Shown piece after piece: positions 26,787 through 35,349 of a stretch of DNA of 64,000 nucleotides (its first letter is position 1; each line of letters begins with the position of its first letter). This stretch comes from PMG-095 sp049324695 (GTDB lineage Bacteria > Myxococcota_A > Polyangia > Polyangiales > Polyangiaceae). The translations under genes and the position numbers were made by a program. The stretch is taken from positions 142,387 through 206,386 of the forward strand of contig JBMOMJ010000007.1 in assembly GCA_049324695.1 (NCBI GenBank). The letters are read 5' to 3'. The notes beneath the pieces are model-generated. The model worked only from the letters and a program-made list of their open reading frames with translations, had not been told where the DNA came from and made no database searches.

Positions 26787-27282
26787 GTCAATTCTCCTGG
26801 CAGCGCACTGCTTTCGAGCATGCCGTTGTGCGGAAAAGTCATGCATCGGGCGCGCCATGCGCAAAGGCTCGGCATTTCTCGAGCCAAGAACTTCAAGCGC
26901 ACGACGGGACTGCGCGCGCACGTCACGGAGGCGCAAAGCCTGCGCGGCGTGTCATCCGAGGCAGAGTCTCACGCAGCTGGCAAGCGTCGTTCGCGTTGAG
27001 TCGCGCACTCGATCGAAAGAACTCGTACGCTGTGCACGCGCGTACATATTGGCGCATTTCGTCTGAGTTATCTTTCGCAATTCGCATTCAGCTCTTGCGC
27101 ACGCGCTCAGACTTCCCCAACTATTGTTCTGAATTCCTTGAACCGCGTTTGGCTCGTCGCAACCAAGGTGGGGAGGAGCGTGGGGCCGACGAGTCTCGTC
27201 ACTGATTTTTTAGTGATCTCGAGGTCGTGGGAGAAACGTAGTGACGAAGCGCGGCCGGGATCTTTCTGGAGGAGTAGACAGA
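26787..27282. other. intergenic region upstream of the sigma-54 activator
   Basis: About 500 bases without a convincing gene. Near its end an inverted repeat TCACT(8)AGTGA (27199-27216) encloses a T-run, just after the small palindrome GACGAGTCTCGTC. These may form the promoter or operator region of the activator gene at 27283. Confidence 0.4.
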
Positions 27283-28326
27283 ATGTCAGGTTCGGTTCGT
27301 TCGGACGGGTTGGGTTCGGGCACACGAGCTGCCCCCATGGTGCTAGATGCCCGTATGTTGCAGCTCTACGCTCGCGTCGAGCAGTTGGGCCCAACGAATC
27401 TCCCATTGTTGTTGCTCGGTGAAACGGGCACGGGCAAGGAGGTTTTGGCGAGCTTCGCGCACGGCACGTCGAGCGTTCGCGACAAGAGCTTCGTGCGTAT
27501 CAACTGCGCTGGCTTGTGCGAATCCGTCGTGGAAAGCGAGTTATTCGGGCACGAACGCGGAGCGTTTACCGGTGCGGTGCAAACCCGTCAGGGTTTCTTC
27601 GAAGCCGCCAACGGTGGTAGTTTGTTTTTGGACGAAGTTGCGGAGTTGCCATTGCAGACGCAAGCCAAGTTGCTGCGCGTACTCGAGTGTGGAGAGTTCC
27701 AGCGACTAGGCAGCGTAGAGGTGCGTCACACGAAGGTTCGGCTGATCGCCGCGACGCACCGCGATCTCGCCGGGCAGGTGAAGGCTGGTCGTTTCCGTAA
27801 CGACTTGTTCTTTCGACTCAACGCGGCGACGGTCTACATACCGCCTTTACGCGAACGCCCGAGTGAGATCTTGCCGTTGGCTAGGTACTTCTTGGCGAGG
27901 TTCGACCAGTTGAATGGCACGGCGCCACGCGAGCTCAGCCAAGCTGCCTGTAAGGTGCTCAGTGAGCACAGCTGGCCCGGCAACATTCGCGAGCTTCGCA
28001 ACGTGATCGAAGTGGCCGCCGCGCTGTGTCAGTCATCGACGATCGACAGCGAGAGTCTGTCGATTGGAATGCTGGAATCTTGTACCAGCGCGTTCAGCGA
28101 CGACGTGCCCACGATGCCACCGCCACCTCCGGGTGATTCTTGGGGCAGCTCGGAGCTACGCAGCAATTTGCTGGCGTGCGAGCGCTATTTCATCTCTCGC
28201 GCGATTCAAGAAGCGCGAGGAAACCAGACCGAAGCGGCCAAGTTGCTCGGAATTTCGCGGCGCGCTCTGACGGGCAAGCTCAACGCGCACGGTTTCGAGC
28301 GCCCTCGGAAGCGCGTAACCGCGTAA
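27283..28326 (+). CDS. stand-alone sigma-54-dependent activator (AAA+ / Fis HTH)
   Basis: 347 residues from the ATG at 27283, with GGAGGAG nine bases upstream. It has a complete AAA+ core: Walker A GETGTGKE, the sigma-54-contacting GAFTGA loop in HERGAFTGAVQ, Walker B GGSLFLDEV, LFFRLNAATVYIPPLRERP and SWPGNIRELRNVIE. The C-terminus is a Fis-type helix-turn-helix (NQTEAAKLLGISRRALTGKL). There is no receiver, GAF or PAS domain; only about 20 residues precede the AAA+ module, as in PspF-like activators, so activity must be controlled by a partner or by expression. Two sigma-54 promoters lie within 0.8 kb downstream. Confidence 0.9.
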   Translation: MSGSVRSDGLGSGTRAAPMVLDARMLQLYARVEQLGPTNLPLLLLGETGTGKEVLASFAHGTSSVRDKSFVRINCAGLCESVVESELFGHERGAFTGAVQTRQGFFEAANGGSLFLDEVAELPLQTQAKLLRVLECGEFQRLGSVEVRHTKVRLIAATHRDLAGQVKAGRFRNDLFFRLNAATVYIPPLRERPSEILPLARYFLARFDQLNGTAPRELSQAACKVLSEHSWPGNIRELRNVIEVAAALCQSSTIDSESLSIGMLESCTSAFSDDVPTMPPPPPGDSWGSSELRSNLLACERYFISRAIQEARGNQTEAAKLLGISRRALTGKLNAHGFERPRKRVTA

Positions 28327-28368
28327 TAAACAAGAGACACCAGTGCTGCGCCTCAAAACTTGGCATTC

Positions 28369-28441
28369 GTTTTGGGGTCGGCGCCCCGAAACCTGGGCGT
28401 TCCAATTGATTCACTCGATGGGAGCGGGAGCTGTGCTCCCG
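28369..28441 (+). terminator. two hairpins downstream of the activator gene
   Basis: GTTTTGGGG/CCCCGAAAC (28369-28392, one G-T pair) and CGGGAGC/GCTCCCG (28425-28441, loop TGT). Neither is followed by a T-run. They are plausible 3' end structures of the activator transcript. The sequence from here to the peptide gene holds no other gene. Confidence 0.4.
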
Positions 28442-28538
28442 ACAAGCAAGGTTAGCGCTCTCGCCGCGAAGCGCCGCCTGGCGAAGCCAGGGTCCCGGAA
28501 GTAACGACTGTTACCTCCGGACAAAGCACTAAACACTC

Positions 28539-28578
28539 GCACCCACCGCCGACGACGCTTCGTCACGGCGATGGGTGC
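28539..28578 (-). terminator. strong hairpin downstream of the peptide gene
   Basis: A GCACCCA.CGCCG / CGGCG.TGGGTGC stem (12 pairs, one mismatch) 18 bases past the stop of the small peptide gene, in its transcription direction. It is followed by GAGTGTTTAG, a weak T-rich stretch. A likely terminator or 3' stabiliser. Confidence 0.5.
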
Positions 28579-28596
28579 TGAGCGGAGGGAAAAGGA

Positions 28597-28740
28597 TCAG
28601 GCGAGGCGACGGCAGCAGCCGTAGCTGACGCCCGCGCGCACCTCGACGGGAACCTCTACCGTGAGTTGCTCATCGTCGCTCTCGATGAGGTTCTCGATTT
28701 CGTCATTCTTGGTCTCGATCAGTTCTTTCGAGTTTTCCAT
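28597..28740 (-). CDS. short leader-core peptide, candidate RiPP/exported peptide precursor
   Basis: 47 codons, too short for usual gene calling. The leader is strongly acidic (MENSKELIETKNDEIENLIE, then SDDEQLTVEVPVEVRAG); the C-terminal core is VSYGCCRRLA, with a Tyr, a Cys pair and two Arg. Ala36-Gly37 before the core could serve as a double-Gly-like cleavage site for the C39 protease encoded in the neighbouring operon. It has a sigma-54 promoter of its own at 28793-28809 and an AAAGG ribosome-binding site. The acidic leader with a short Cys-rich core, next to a C39 exporter and oxidative enzyme, is the arrangement of ribosomal peptide clusters. The modification, if any, is unknown. Confidence 0.7.
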   Translation of the reverse strand: MENSKELIETKNDEIENLIESDDEQLTVEVPVEVRAGVSYGCCRRLA

Positions 28741-28756
28741 TGTGATGTCTGCCTTT

Positions 28757-28783
28757 CTTCACACGACGCGATGTCGTGTGAAG
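28757..28783 (-). promoter_or_regulatory. perfect 11-bp hairpin at the 5' end of the peptide mRNA
   Basis: CTTCACACGAC (28757-28767) and GTCGTGTGAAG (28773-28783) around a five-base loop. The predicted sigma-54 start (about 28782) coincides with its first base, so the transcript would begin with this hairpin, which ends directly at the AAAGG ribosome-binding site. A stabilising 5' stem or translational control element is likely. Confidence 0.65.
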
Positions 28784-28792
28784 CTCTCTTAG

Positions 28793-28809
28793 AGCAACCG
28801 TCGTGCCCA
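28793..28809 (-). promoter_or_regulatory. sigma-54 promoter of the peptide gene
   Basis: Read on the minus strand: TGGGCACGACGGTTGCT. It matches YTGGCACGRNNNTTGCW at every defined position but one, and the invariant GG and GC are separated by exactly ten bases. The 5' leader is about 40 bases. Confidence 0.8.
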
Positions 28810-28912
28810 CCACGGCAGCGCGGTGTGAGACGGGTCGAGCTTCGCCCTTCAAGAGAAGTGGACTGCGCGCGTCGAGAAGTGAATGGATCGATTTGGAGAT
28901 GTAATGGGAGTT

Positions 28913-28950
28913 ACGCGAGCACGAGTTCAACGGATCACTCATGCTCGCGT
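28913..28950. promoter_or_regulatory. candidate activator-binding inverted repeat (UAS)
   Basis: Arms ACGCGAGCACGAG and CTCATGCTCGCGT, 13 bases each with one mismatch, spaced by 12. The centre is about 125 bases from the GG of the peptide promoter and about 122 from that of the operon promoter, the usual range for enhancer sites. A second palindrome, CGCGTTGGGAACGCG (28946-28960), overlaps its right arm. Confidence 0.6.
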
Positions 28951-29050
28951 TGGGAACGCGTTTTCCCTTGTTGAGTCGGAGTTGGTTGTCGTTTGAGAAG
29001 CAGCCGGAGCGGGCAACGCGAGACCACCCCCAAATACTGCGAGGAACACC

Positions 29051-29067
29051 GGGGCACGTGTCTTGCT
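29051..29067 (+). promoter_or_regulatory. sigma-54 promoter of the export operon
   Basis: GGGGCACGTGTCTTGCT has GG-N10-GC spacing and both core elements (GGCACG and TTGCT). Transcription would start near 29078, about 35 bases before the first gene at 29113, which has GGAGAAAGGA as ribosome-binding site. Confidence 0.75.
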
Positions 29068-29112
29068 CGGTTGAAGCATCGCTCGGTGCATGGCGAGGGA
29101 GAAAGGACTCTG

Positions 29113-29817
29113 ATGGCGACGTTGGCTGATGTGAGTGCGACCGATTTCAAGCCCGAGAACGCCGGAGGAAAAGCGTTGATGGAGCGTGTGCTCGCGTTCG
29201 AGGCCCCTTACTTGGAGAGTCGCTTTCTCCAGTATCGGCTCGCGGCGGACGCAGCCTCGGCGCGTTCGCTCTTTCAGGAATTGAAGCGTTACCTATTCCT
29301 GGCTGCGGATGCGTCCGCTAGTATGCCCATGGTCTCGGCGTTGGTGGACGCCGCGTGGCACCAATTCATTCTGTTCACGGAAGAGTACCGTGCGTTCTGC
29401 GAGGACGTGATCGGTAGCTATCAGCATCACGGGCCGCGTGTGGCCGGCGCGGCGCCGAGTAGCGAGCCGCCGCTCGATCCGGCGACGTTCTTTCACGCCT
29501 ACCGTGAGCACTTCGGCCCTCCGCCGGATGTTTGGCACAACGAGCGTTGCTTGCGACCTGAAACCCGGCTCGTGCACCCCTTCGATACTCGCTTCGACGT
29601 CGAAGTCCGCGATCGGGTCGTGCGCTTGCGTCGTCATCGCAGCGCAGGGACCGCGGTGGTGTGTGTAGTGAGCGCGCGCGCTGGCGACGCCGTGCGCTTC
29701 ATCGCCGAACACGATGTGTTTTTGGTGCGCGAGCTGCCTGGCTTGCGCGGCGTGAATGAGCAGCTGGCTCTACTAACGCCGCTCGTCGAGCACGACATTC
29801 TGCATCTCGCTTTTTGA
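29113..29817 (+). CDS. GRDP-like (glycine-rich-domain-containing-protein-like) protein
   Basis: 234 residues from the ATG at 29113. Residues about 70-115 carry VSALVDAAWHQFILFTEEYR followed by AFCEDVIG and YQHHGP. The pattern D-x-x-WHxFI..T..Y..FC..G...HHxP is shared by plant GRDPs and bacterial homologues; its chemistry is unknown, although the conserved His residues could bind metal. The C-terminal 70 residues are a separate beta-rich part. First gene of the sigma-54 operon, 35 bases before the di-haem gene. A role in handling the small peptide is inferred only from position. Confidence 0.7.
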   Translation: MATLADVSATDFKPENAGGKALMERVLAFEAPYLESRFLQYRLAADAASARSLFQELKRYLFLAADASASMPMVSALVDAAWHQFILFTEEYRAFCEDVIGSYQHHGPRVAGAAPSSEPPLDPATFFHAYREHFGPPPDVWHNERCLRPETRLVHPFDTRFDVEVRDRVVRLRRHRSAGTAVVCVVSARAGDAVRFIAEHDVFLVRELPGLRGVNEQLALLTPLVEHDILHLAF

Positions 29818-29852
29818 GCTGAATCGGACGACCGCTGCGAACGGATGGCAAC

Positions 29853-31448
29853 ATGAGAGCATGGTATGGGTGCATTTTGGGCCTGGTCACGAGCTTGTTT
29901 GGTCTCGCGTCGAGTGTGCCTGACGCTCGTGCGGACGCCGTCAGCCATGAAAAGAGGACGCGCCCACGATTCGACGTGAAGCGGCGCTGTGAGATGGATC
30001 CACGCGTGCGTCTCGGGCAAATTTCCCTCGATGTGTGCGTCGGGGGCGAGTTGTTCTTTCGCGAAAAGTTCCAGGGCAATGGGCGAACGTGCGGTTCATG
30101 CCATCCGGCGAACAACAACTACACCATCGACACGGCGTTCATCTCCAAGCTTCCCGACCATGATCCGTTGTTCATCTCGGAGCAGAACCCGTACCTGACC
30201 GAGCTCGAAGTTCCGGAACTGCTGCGCGAGCTCGGGTTGATTCGCGTGAACGCCGATGGGTTCGACGATCTCACCAACAAGTTCGTAATGCGCTCGGTAC
30301 CACACATGCTCGGCCTGGCTGCGAGTATCACGGCGCCGCCACTCGATACATTCGATACCACGCACGCAACCGACGGAACCCTGCTGCCTCCGTTGGAACG
30401 GCTCGGTTGGAGTGGCGACGGTTCGCCGGGCGAAGGCAGGCTGCGCGACTTCGCGGACGGCGCCATCACGCAGCACATGACGCGCTCACTGCAGCGACGA
30501 CCGGGTACCGACTTCGTATTACCGAACGATGCAGAGCGAGACGCGATGGCGGCCTTTTCGGGCAGCATCGGTCGTATGGAAGACATCGATTTGAACGTGG
30601 TGTCGCTCACCGATCTGGGCGCCGAAGTAGGCCGCAACACCTTCTTAACCGGCGCCGGTAGCGAGTGTGGCCAGCGCTGCCATCTCAACGCGGGCGCCAA
30701 TGCGTTCACGTTGAACGCGGACAACGTGCCGCAGCCTGCGTCGAACGTGTCGCTCGACATCGGCACGGCGTTGGTGCGTCATCCGCTGGTCGACGAGCTC
30801 GCTATTCCGATCGATGGTGGCTTCGGCACGCGCCCGCTCGATGCGGACGGCGACGGCGTGGACGACTCGTTCGGCAATGGCGGCATGAACGTACCGCCGC
30901 TGATCGAGGCAGCCGATACGGCTCCGATGTTCCATTCGAATGCGTTCGAGACGCTCGAGGACGCCATCGCTTTCTACGCTTCACAAGACTTTGCCGACTC
31001 GTTCATCGCCCACGTGAGCAAGTTCGACAACCGAGACTTTGGTCAAGCCATGCCGCTCAGTCCGCAAGATATCGCGGATCTGGGGCGATTCTTGCGAGTT
31101 CTGAACGCCTCGCTCAACTGTCAGATGGCGAGCTATCGGCTGTCGTCCGCCATCGACATCGTGGCGGAGTACGGCGACCGCGAACGGCGTGTCACTAACG
31201 GCTTGGTCGATTTGACGCGTGCCGAGTTGGAAGACGCACTAGAGGTTCTCGGCGCGGTGACTGAGCTCCATCGCGACGGACAACAGCGGATTTTGCGTGC
31301 ACTGCTGCTGCTACGTTGGGCCGATTGGCAAGGCGGCTACTTCCGAATGCGCACGTTGCGCTACGCGCTAGAGCTGATCCGCGAAGTGGAGCAGAGCTTC
31401 GGAACTGGCCTGAAAATGAAGCTGGGCGCCGGCACCTTGATGTTCTGA
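29853..31448 (+). CDS. MauG/di-haem cytochrome c peroxidase-like protein
   Basis: 531 residues with a signal peptide (cut near ARA at residue 27). The first haem site is CGSCH (residues 80-84) in GELFFREKFQGNGRTCGSCH, as in bacterial di-haem peroxidases. The second is CGQRCH (272-277), Cx3CH instead of CxxCH, at the position where the family binds the second haem. The C-terminal part (MFHSNAFETLEDAIAFY, then AMPLSPQDIADLGRFLRVLN) is also family-typical. Members reduce peroxide or, like MauG, oxidise residues of a protein. Its place between a precursor-like peptide and a peptide exporter makes peptide oxidation an attractive, untested idea. Confidence 0.8.
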   Translation: MRAWYGCILGLVTSLFGLASSVPDARADAVSHEKRTRPRFDVKRRCEMDPRVRLGQISLDVCVGGELFFREKFQGNGRTCGSCHPANNNYTIDTAFISKLPDHDPLFISEQNPYLTELEVPELLRELGLIRVNADGFDDLTNKFVMRSVPHMLGLAASITAPPLDTFDTTHATDGTLLPPLERLGWSGDGSPGEGRLRDFADGAITQHMTRSLQRRPGTDFVLPNDAERDAMAAFSGSIGRMEDIDLNVVSLTDLGAEVGRNTFLTGAGSECGQRCHLNAGANAFTLNADNVPQPASNVSLDIGTALVRHPLVDELAIPIDGGFGTRPLDADGDGVDDSFGNGGMNVPPLIEAADTAPMFHSNAFETLEDAIAFYASQDFADSFIAHVSKFDNRDFGQAMPLSPQDIADLGRFLRVLNASLNCQMASYRLSSAIDIVAEYGDRERRVTNGLVDLTRAELEDALEVLGAVTELHRDGQQRILRALLLLRWADWQGGYFRMRTLRYALELIREVEQSFGTGLKMKLGAGTLMF

Positions 31449-31462
31449 TCGCGCGGGTCAGC

Positions 31463-32698
31463 ATGCCTTCTCCCTTCATGCGCACGACTCGCTCGCTGGA
31501 TCGTGAGCTGTCGGAGCCGACGCCATTTTACTTCGGGGTGGCCGTGCTGCTATTGGCCGCCTGGGGCAGCTGGCTCACGTTCGCGCAAATCCCCGTTTTC
31601 TCTGGAAGCACGCGTGGACGTTTGGAGGTTGCAACGACGACGCACCGCGCAGCCACCCCGTCGGCGGGACGCGTAACGCTTTTCTCCGTAAAGCTCGGCG
31701 ATGACGTGAAGGCCCAGCAAGTGCTGCTCGAACTGGATGACAGCGTCGAGCGCCGCCGCCTGAACGAAGCGCTCGCCAATGTCTCCGCGCTCGATTTGCG
31801 GCTATCGGCAGCACGCGTGGAGCGCCGAGCGGCGGAGCAAGTGAGAGCCTGGCAGGCAAAAGCTTTCGACGCCGCCGTTGCGCAAAGTCGCGCGGCGCTA
31901 GCGGAGGTCAGCAATGATTTGGTGTTTCGCCGGGAACAAGCAGATCGCGCCGAGCGGCTGCAGCGAGAAGCCTTGATGTCTGCGAGCGACGCATTGCTAC
32001 AAGCGCAAGGGTTGTCGAAAACTCTTTCGCAAGTCACGAGCGCCGAGGCGGGCCTTACGCGCGAACGGCTGAATGGGCAGCATGCCGATCAGATTCAAGT
32101 CGCGAAGATCGCCGAGGTGGAGCGCCAGATTGCAGATTTGGAAGCTTTGCGCGTCACAGCCGTGGCCAGCGTGGGCACTGCCGAGGCCGAGCTCTCGAAG
32201 AAGGTGGTGCGCGCGCCGATTGCGGGCCGCGTCGGCAGCGTCGCCTCGATTCAGGTGGGTGACGTACTCGACGAGGGCGCCGTGGTGGCAAGCGTGGTGC
32301 CCAACGACCCCTTGCGCATCGTTGCGGAGTTCGAACCGAGCCTCGCGGTGGGTCGAATTCGAACCGGTCAAACCGCGCGCGTGCGCTTGGCCGGGTTCTC
32401 GCTGGTCGAATTTGCGCGCTTCGATGCCAGCGTGACGCAAGTTGCGAGCGAAGCTCAAGGTGGAACCATCCGCGTCGAGCTCGGCATTGCGTCGCTGCTC
32501 GCGGATCCGCGCGTGCAGCACGGTTTGCCAGCGATGGTGGAGGTGTGCGTCGACAAGGCAACGCCGTGGCAGCTGGTGCTGCGCGCCTTGGGCGAAGCTG
32601 TTGCACCTCGGCGTTACGAAACGCCGATGCTGCCGGATGCAAACGACGGCAAGGGGTCGCTCAGCGTGCAAACCAGCACGCGCCCGTTGGGAACTTGA
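31463..32698 (+). CDS. HlyD-family membrane fusion protein
   Basis: 411 residues from the ATG at 31463. One membrane helix near the N-terminus (FYFGVAVLLLAAWGSWLTFA), then a lipoyl-like half (SAGRVTLFSVKLGDDVKAQQ), a long coiled coil (about 90-220, rich in Ala/Glu/Arg), the second lipoyl half (VVRAPIAGRVGSVASIQVGD) and a beta-barrel domain. This is the periplasmic adaptor of type I and related exporters. It starts 14 bases after the di-haem gene and ends 2 bases before the C39 ABC gene. Confidence 0.85.
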   Translation: MPSPFMRTTRSLDRELSEPTPFYFGVAVLLLAAWGSWLTFAQIPVFSGSTRGRLEVATTTHRAATPSAGRVTLFSVKLGDDVKAQQVLLELDDSVERRRLNEALANVSALDLRLSAARVERRAAEQVRAWQAKAFDAAVAQSRAALAEVSNDLVFRREQADRAERLQREALMSASDALLQAQGLSKTLSQVTSAEAGLTRERLNGQHADQIQVAKIAEVERQIADLEALRVTAVASVGTAEAELSKKVVRAPIAGRVGSVASIQVGDVLDEGAVVASVVPNDPLRIVAEFEPSLAVGRIRTGQTARVRLAGFSLVEFARFDASVTQVASEAQGGTIRVELGIASLLADPRVQHGLPAMVEVCVDKATPWQLVLRALGEAVAPRRYETPMLPDANDGKGSLSVQTSTRPLGT

Positions 32699-32700
32699 CC

Positions 32701-35349
32701 ATGCGCACGAAGCCGCTGCGGCGAGTCCCCGAAGTTCTGCAGTCATCCGCAATGGATTGCGGACCAGCTGCGCTGCAAGCCGTACTGGGCGGCTACGGCA
32801 TCGAAAGCGACTACGACGAGCTTCGTAGTCGTTGCCAAACCGACGTCGACGGAACCTCCGTGTACGATCTGGCGCGACTCGGGCGAGAGCTGGGGCTTTC
32901 GTCATCTCAAGTATTGGTTCCGCGCGACACATTGTTGCGAGCTTCGGCGCGCTGTACGCCTGCCATCGCCGTCACCTGTGAAGGCGTGGGTCAAATGCAC
33001 TTCGTGGTGTTGTGGCGCACCTTTGGTCCGTGGGTGCAAGTGATGGATCCCGGAACCGGACGGCGTTGGGTGCGAAAGGATCGGCTGCTTGCGCGATTAC
33101 CCGACGTTCCCGTTGCGCTCACCGAAGAGCGCTTCGCTCGCTGGCGCAAGACCAGCTTCGCACGCGACCCGCTCGGCGAACGCTTGCACGAGCTCGGCGT
33201 TTCCAAGCAGCGTGGGCGCGAGCTGGTCCAAGAAGCCTGCGATGCTGACAGTTGGCGTCCGTATGCCACTCTCGATGCGGCCACGCGCATGGTAGCGACG
33301 TTGGTCGACGGTGGTGCCATTGGCCAGCGCGAGGCCGCTCGTTTTCTCGAAGGAGCGCTGTCGCGCGCGGGCAGTGACGGCATTCCGGTCACGTTCTGGT
33401 GGATTTGGCAGGGGGGCAAACCGGGCACGCTGAGCGCGCGCGGTGCGCCCATCGTGCGCTTCACGGGAGCTACTGCTGAATCCATCCGAAGCTCCGCGTC
33501 GGCGCGTCCGCCAACTCCGAGAGCAAGCCTGTTCGATCGCTTGCAAACGGCGGGCACAGGCCTCGAAGCGCGCTCCCTCGCTTGGGCCACACTGTCGCTC
33601 GATCGCTTTCGCGATTCGATTTTCCTCGTTGGCGCGCTCGCGCTGGCGGGCCTGATTGCTGGCCTCGACCTGTTGCTCCTACAAGGCCTGCTGCAAAGTT
33701 CGGAACGGTTTCTGCTCCCCTACTACCGTGCTGGCGCGGCGCTCGCTCTAGTCGTCCTTTCGCTCGGGGGACTCTTGCTCGACTGGGCGGTAACGCGTGC
33801 GGCAGCCAACTTGGGGCGACGGCTGGAGCTTCGCATGCGCGCAGCGCTGTTCGAAGCGTTGCCCAATCTGCCGGACGACTACTTGCGCACGCGTCCCACT
33901 TCGGACATGGCGGAGCGCGGCCATTCGCTGCACTTGCTGCGGCGTGTGCCCGAAATTGCGCGCCGACTGTTCGAATCGATCATCACGATCGTTGTGTGCG
34001 GCGCTGGAATTGTCTGGCTGTTCCCGGAAGCGAAATGGCTCACCTTCGGCGCGGCCAGCGCGATGCTCGCATTGCCATGGTTTCTGAGTCGCACGGCAGA
34101 GGAGCGGCTGGTTCGGGCTCGCACGCATGGCATCAACTTGGAGCGCTTCTATCTCGATTCCCTGCTTGGCGTAGTCCCGATTCGGGTGCACGCAGCGGAG
34201 CTTTCGGTGCGGCGCGAACACGAAAGCCTGCTCGTCGAATGGTTGCGCGCGATGCTGAGCGTGCATTCGCAGCAAACCAAGCTTCATGCCTGTCAGACGT
34301 TGGCCGGCGCGCTCTTCAGCGTGTCGCTCCTGACTTGGTATTTTGCTGCAGGTCACTCCTGGTCGGGCGCCTTATTGGTTTTTTATTGGTCGACACGCTT
34401 TCCGACCTCTGGCAGCGACTACATCAATGGCCTGCTCATCTATCGCTCGCTCGAGCTAGCCGGCGTGCGCTTCTTCGCGCCGCTGCGGGCCACGCGGCGC
34501 GAAGGCTCCGCGGAGGCGCCACAACCGAAGGCAGCACCCAGCGGTGCGGCCGAAATTCGCATGCACGATGTGCACGTGAAAGCCGCGAACCGAACGGTGC
34601 TCGAGGCCGTTAACTTGCACGTACCGAGCGGGCAGCACGTTGCCATCGTAGGGCCTTCAGGAGCCGGCAAGTCGTCTTTGGTTGGTTTGCTGCTCGGCTG
34701 GATGAAGCCGCTGCAGGGACAAGTTCTCGTCGACGGCGCCTGCCTCGACCGCGAAAAGCAGGAACGGCTGCGCAGCGAAACGGCGTGGCTCGACCCAGTG
34801 GTCCAAATCTGGAACGACACGCTGATCGACAACGTCATGTACGGCTCGAACGCTGCCTGCATCGACCGATTGAGCGCCGCTGCTCGAGCCTCGGAGCTCA
34901 ACCAATTGCTGGAAAATCTCCCCGAAGGGCTGCAAACCAATCTCGGCGAAGGCGGGCTACGCCTTTCCGGTGGCCAAGGACAACGTTTGCGACTCACCCG
35001 CGCACTCGTTCGCAGTGACGCGCGACTGGTGATCTTGGACGAGCCGTTTCGCGGACTCGAGCGGCCGCAGCGTCAAGCGCTGTTGGCCCGTGTACGCGCC
35101 ACGTTTCGAGGAGCAACGCTGCTATTCGTCAGCCACGATATCCGCGATACCGAAGACTTCGAGCGCGTCTTGGTGGTGGCAGGTGGTCGCATCGTGGAAG
35201 ACGCTGCGCCCGCCGAGCTCCTCGCCCGCGAAAGCAGCCTGTACTCCGCGATGCTGAGGCGCGACAAGCGCTCACTCGAGGGCGTTTGGAACCCGCAGGA
35301 TTGGCGACGTGCTCGCATGCACGATGGCCAGCTCTCGGAGCCGGCATGA
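32701..35349 (+). CDS. peptidase C39-containing ABC exporter
   Basis: 882 residues. The N-terminal C39 peptidase has Cys20 in QSSAMDCGPAAL, His100 in GVGQMHFVVLW and Asp116 in VMDPGTG, all three catalytic positions. About 180 residues of Pro/Arg-containing sequence separate it from the membrane domain (from about 305), longer than in ordinary bacteriocin exporters. The ATPase has Walker A GPSGAGKSS (about 651), signature LSGGQGQRLRLTRAL and Walker B LVILDEP. Such proteins cut leader peptides after a double-Gly-type site and export the core. It overlaps the next gene by ATGA. Confidence 0.9.
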   Translation: MRTKPLRRVPEVLQSSAMDCGPAALQAVLGGYGIESDYDELRSRCQTDVDGTSVYDLARLGRELGLSSSQVLVPRDTLLRASARCTPAIAVTCEGVGQMHFVVLWRTFGPWVQVMDPGTGRRWVRKDRLLARLPDVPVALTEERFARWRKTSFARDPLGERLHELGVSKQRGRELVQEACDADSWRPYATLDAATRMVATLVDGGAIGQREAARFLEGALSRAGSDGIPVTFWWIWQGGKPGTLSARGAPIVRFTGATAESIRSSASARPPTPRASLFDRLQTAGTGLEARSLAWATLSLDRFRDSIFLVGALALAGLIAGLDLLLLQGLLQSSERFLLPYYRAGAALALVVLSLGGLLLDWAVTRAAANLGRRLELRMRAALFEALPNLPDDYLRTRPTSDMAERGHSLHLLRRVPEIARRLFESIITIVVCGAGIVWLFPEAKWLTFGAASAMLALPWFLSRTAEERLVRARTHGINLERFYLDSLLGVVPIRVHAAELSVRREHESLLVEWLRAMLSVHSQQTKLHACQTLAGALFSVSLLTWYFAAGHSWSGALLVFYWSTRFPTSGSDYINGLLIYRSLELAGVRFFAPLRATRREGSAEAPQPKAAPSGAAEIRMHDVHVKAANRTVLEAVNLHVPSGQHVAIVGPSGAGKSSLVGLLLGWMKPLQGQVLVDGACLDREKQERLRSETAWLDPVVQIWNDTLIDNVMYGSNAACIDRLSAAARASELNQLLENLPEGLQTNLGEGGLRLSGGQGQRLRLTRALVRSDARLVILDEPFRGLERPQRQALLARVRATFRGATLLFVSHDIRDTEDFERVLVVAGGRIVEDAAPAELLARESSLYSAMLRRDKRSLEGVWNPQDWRRARMHDGQLSEPA

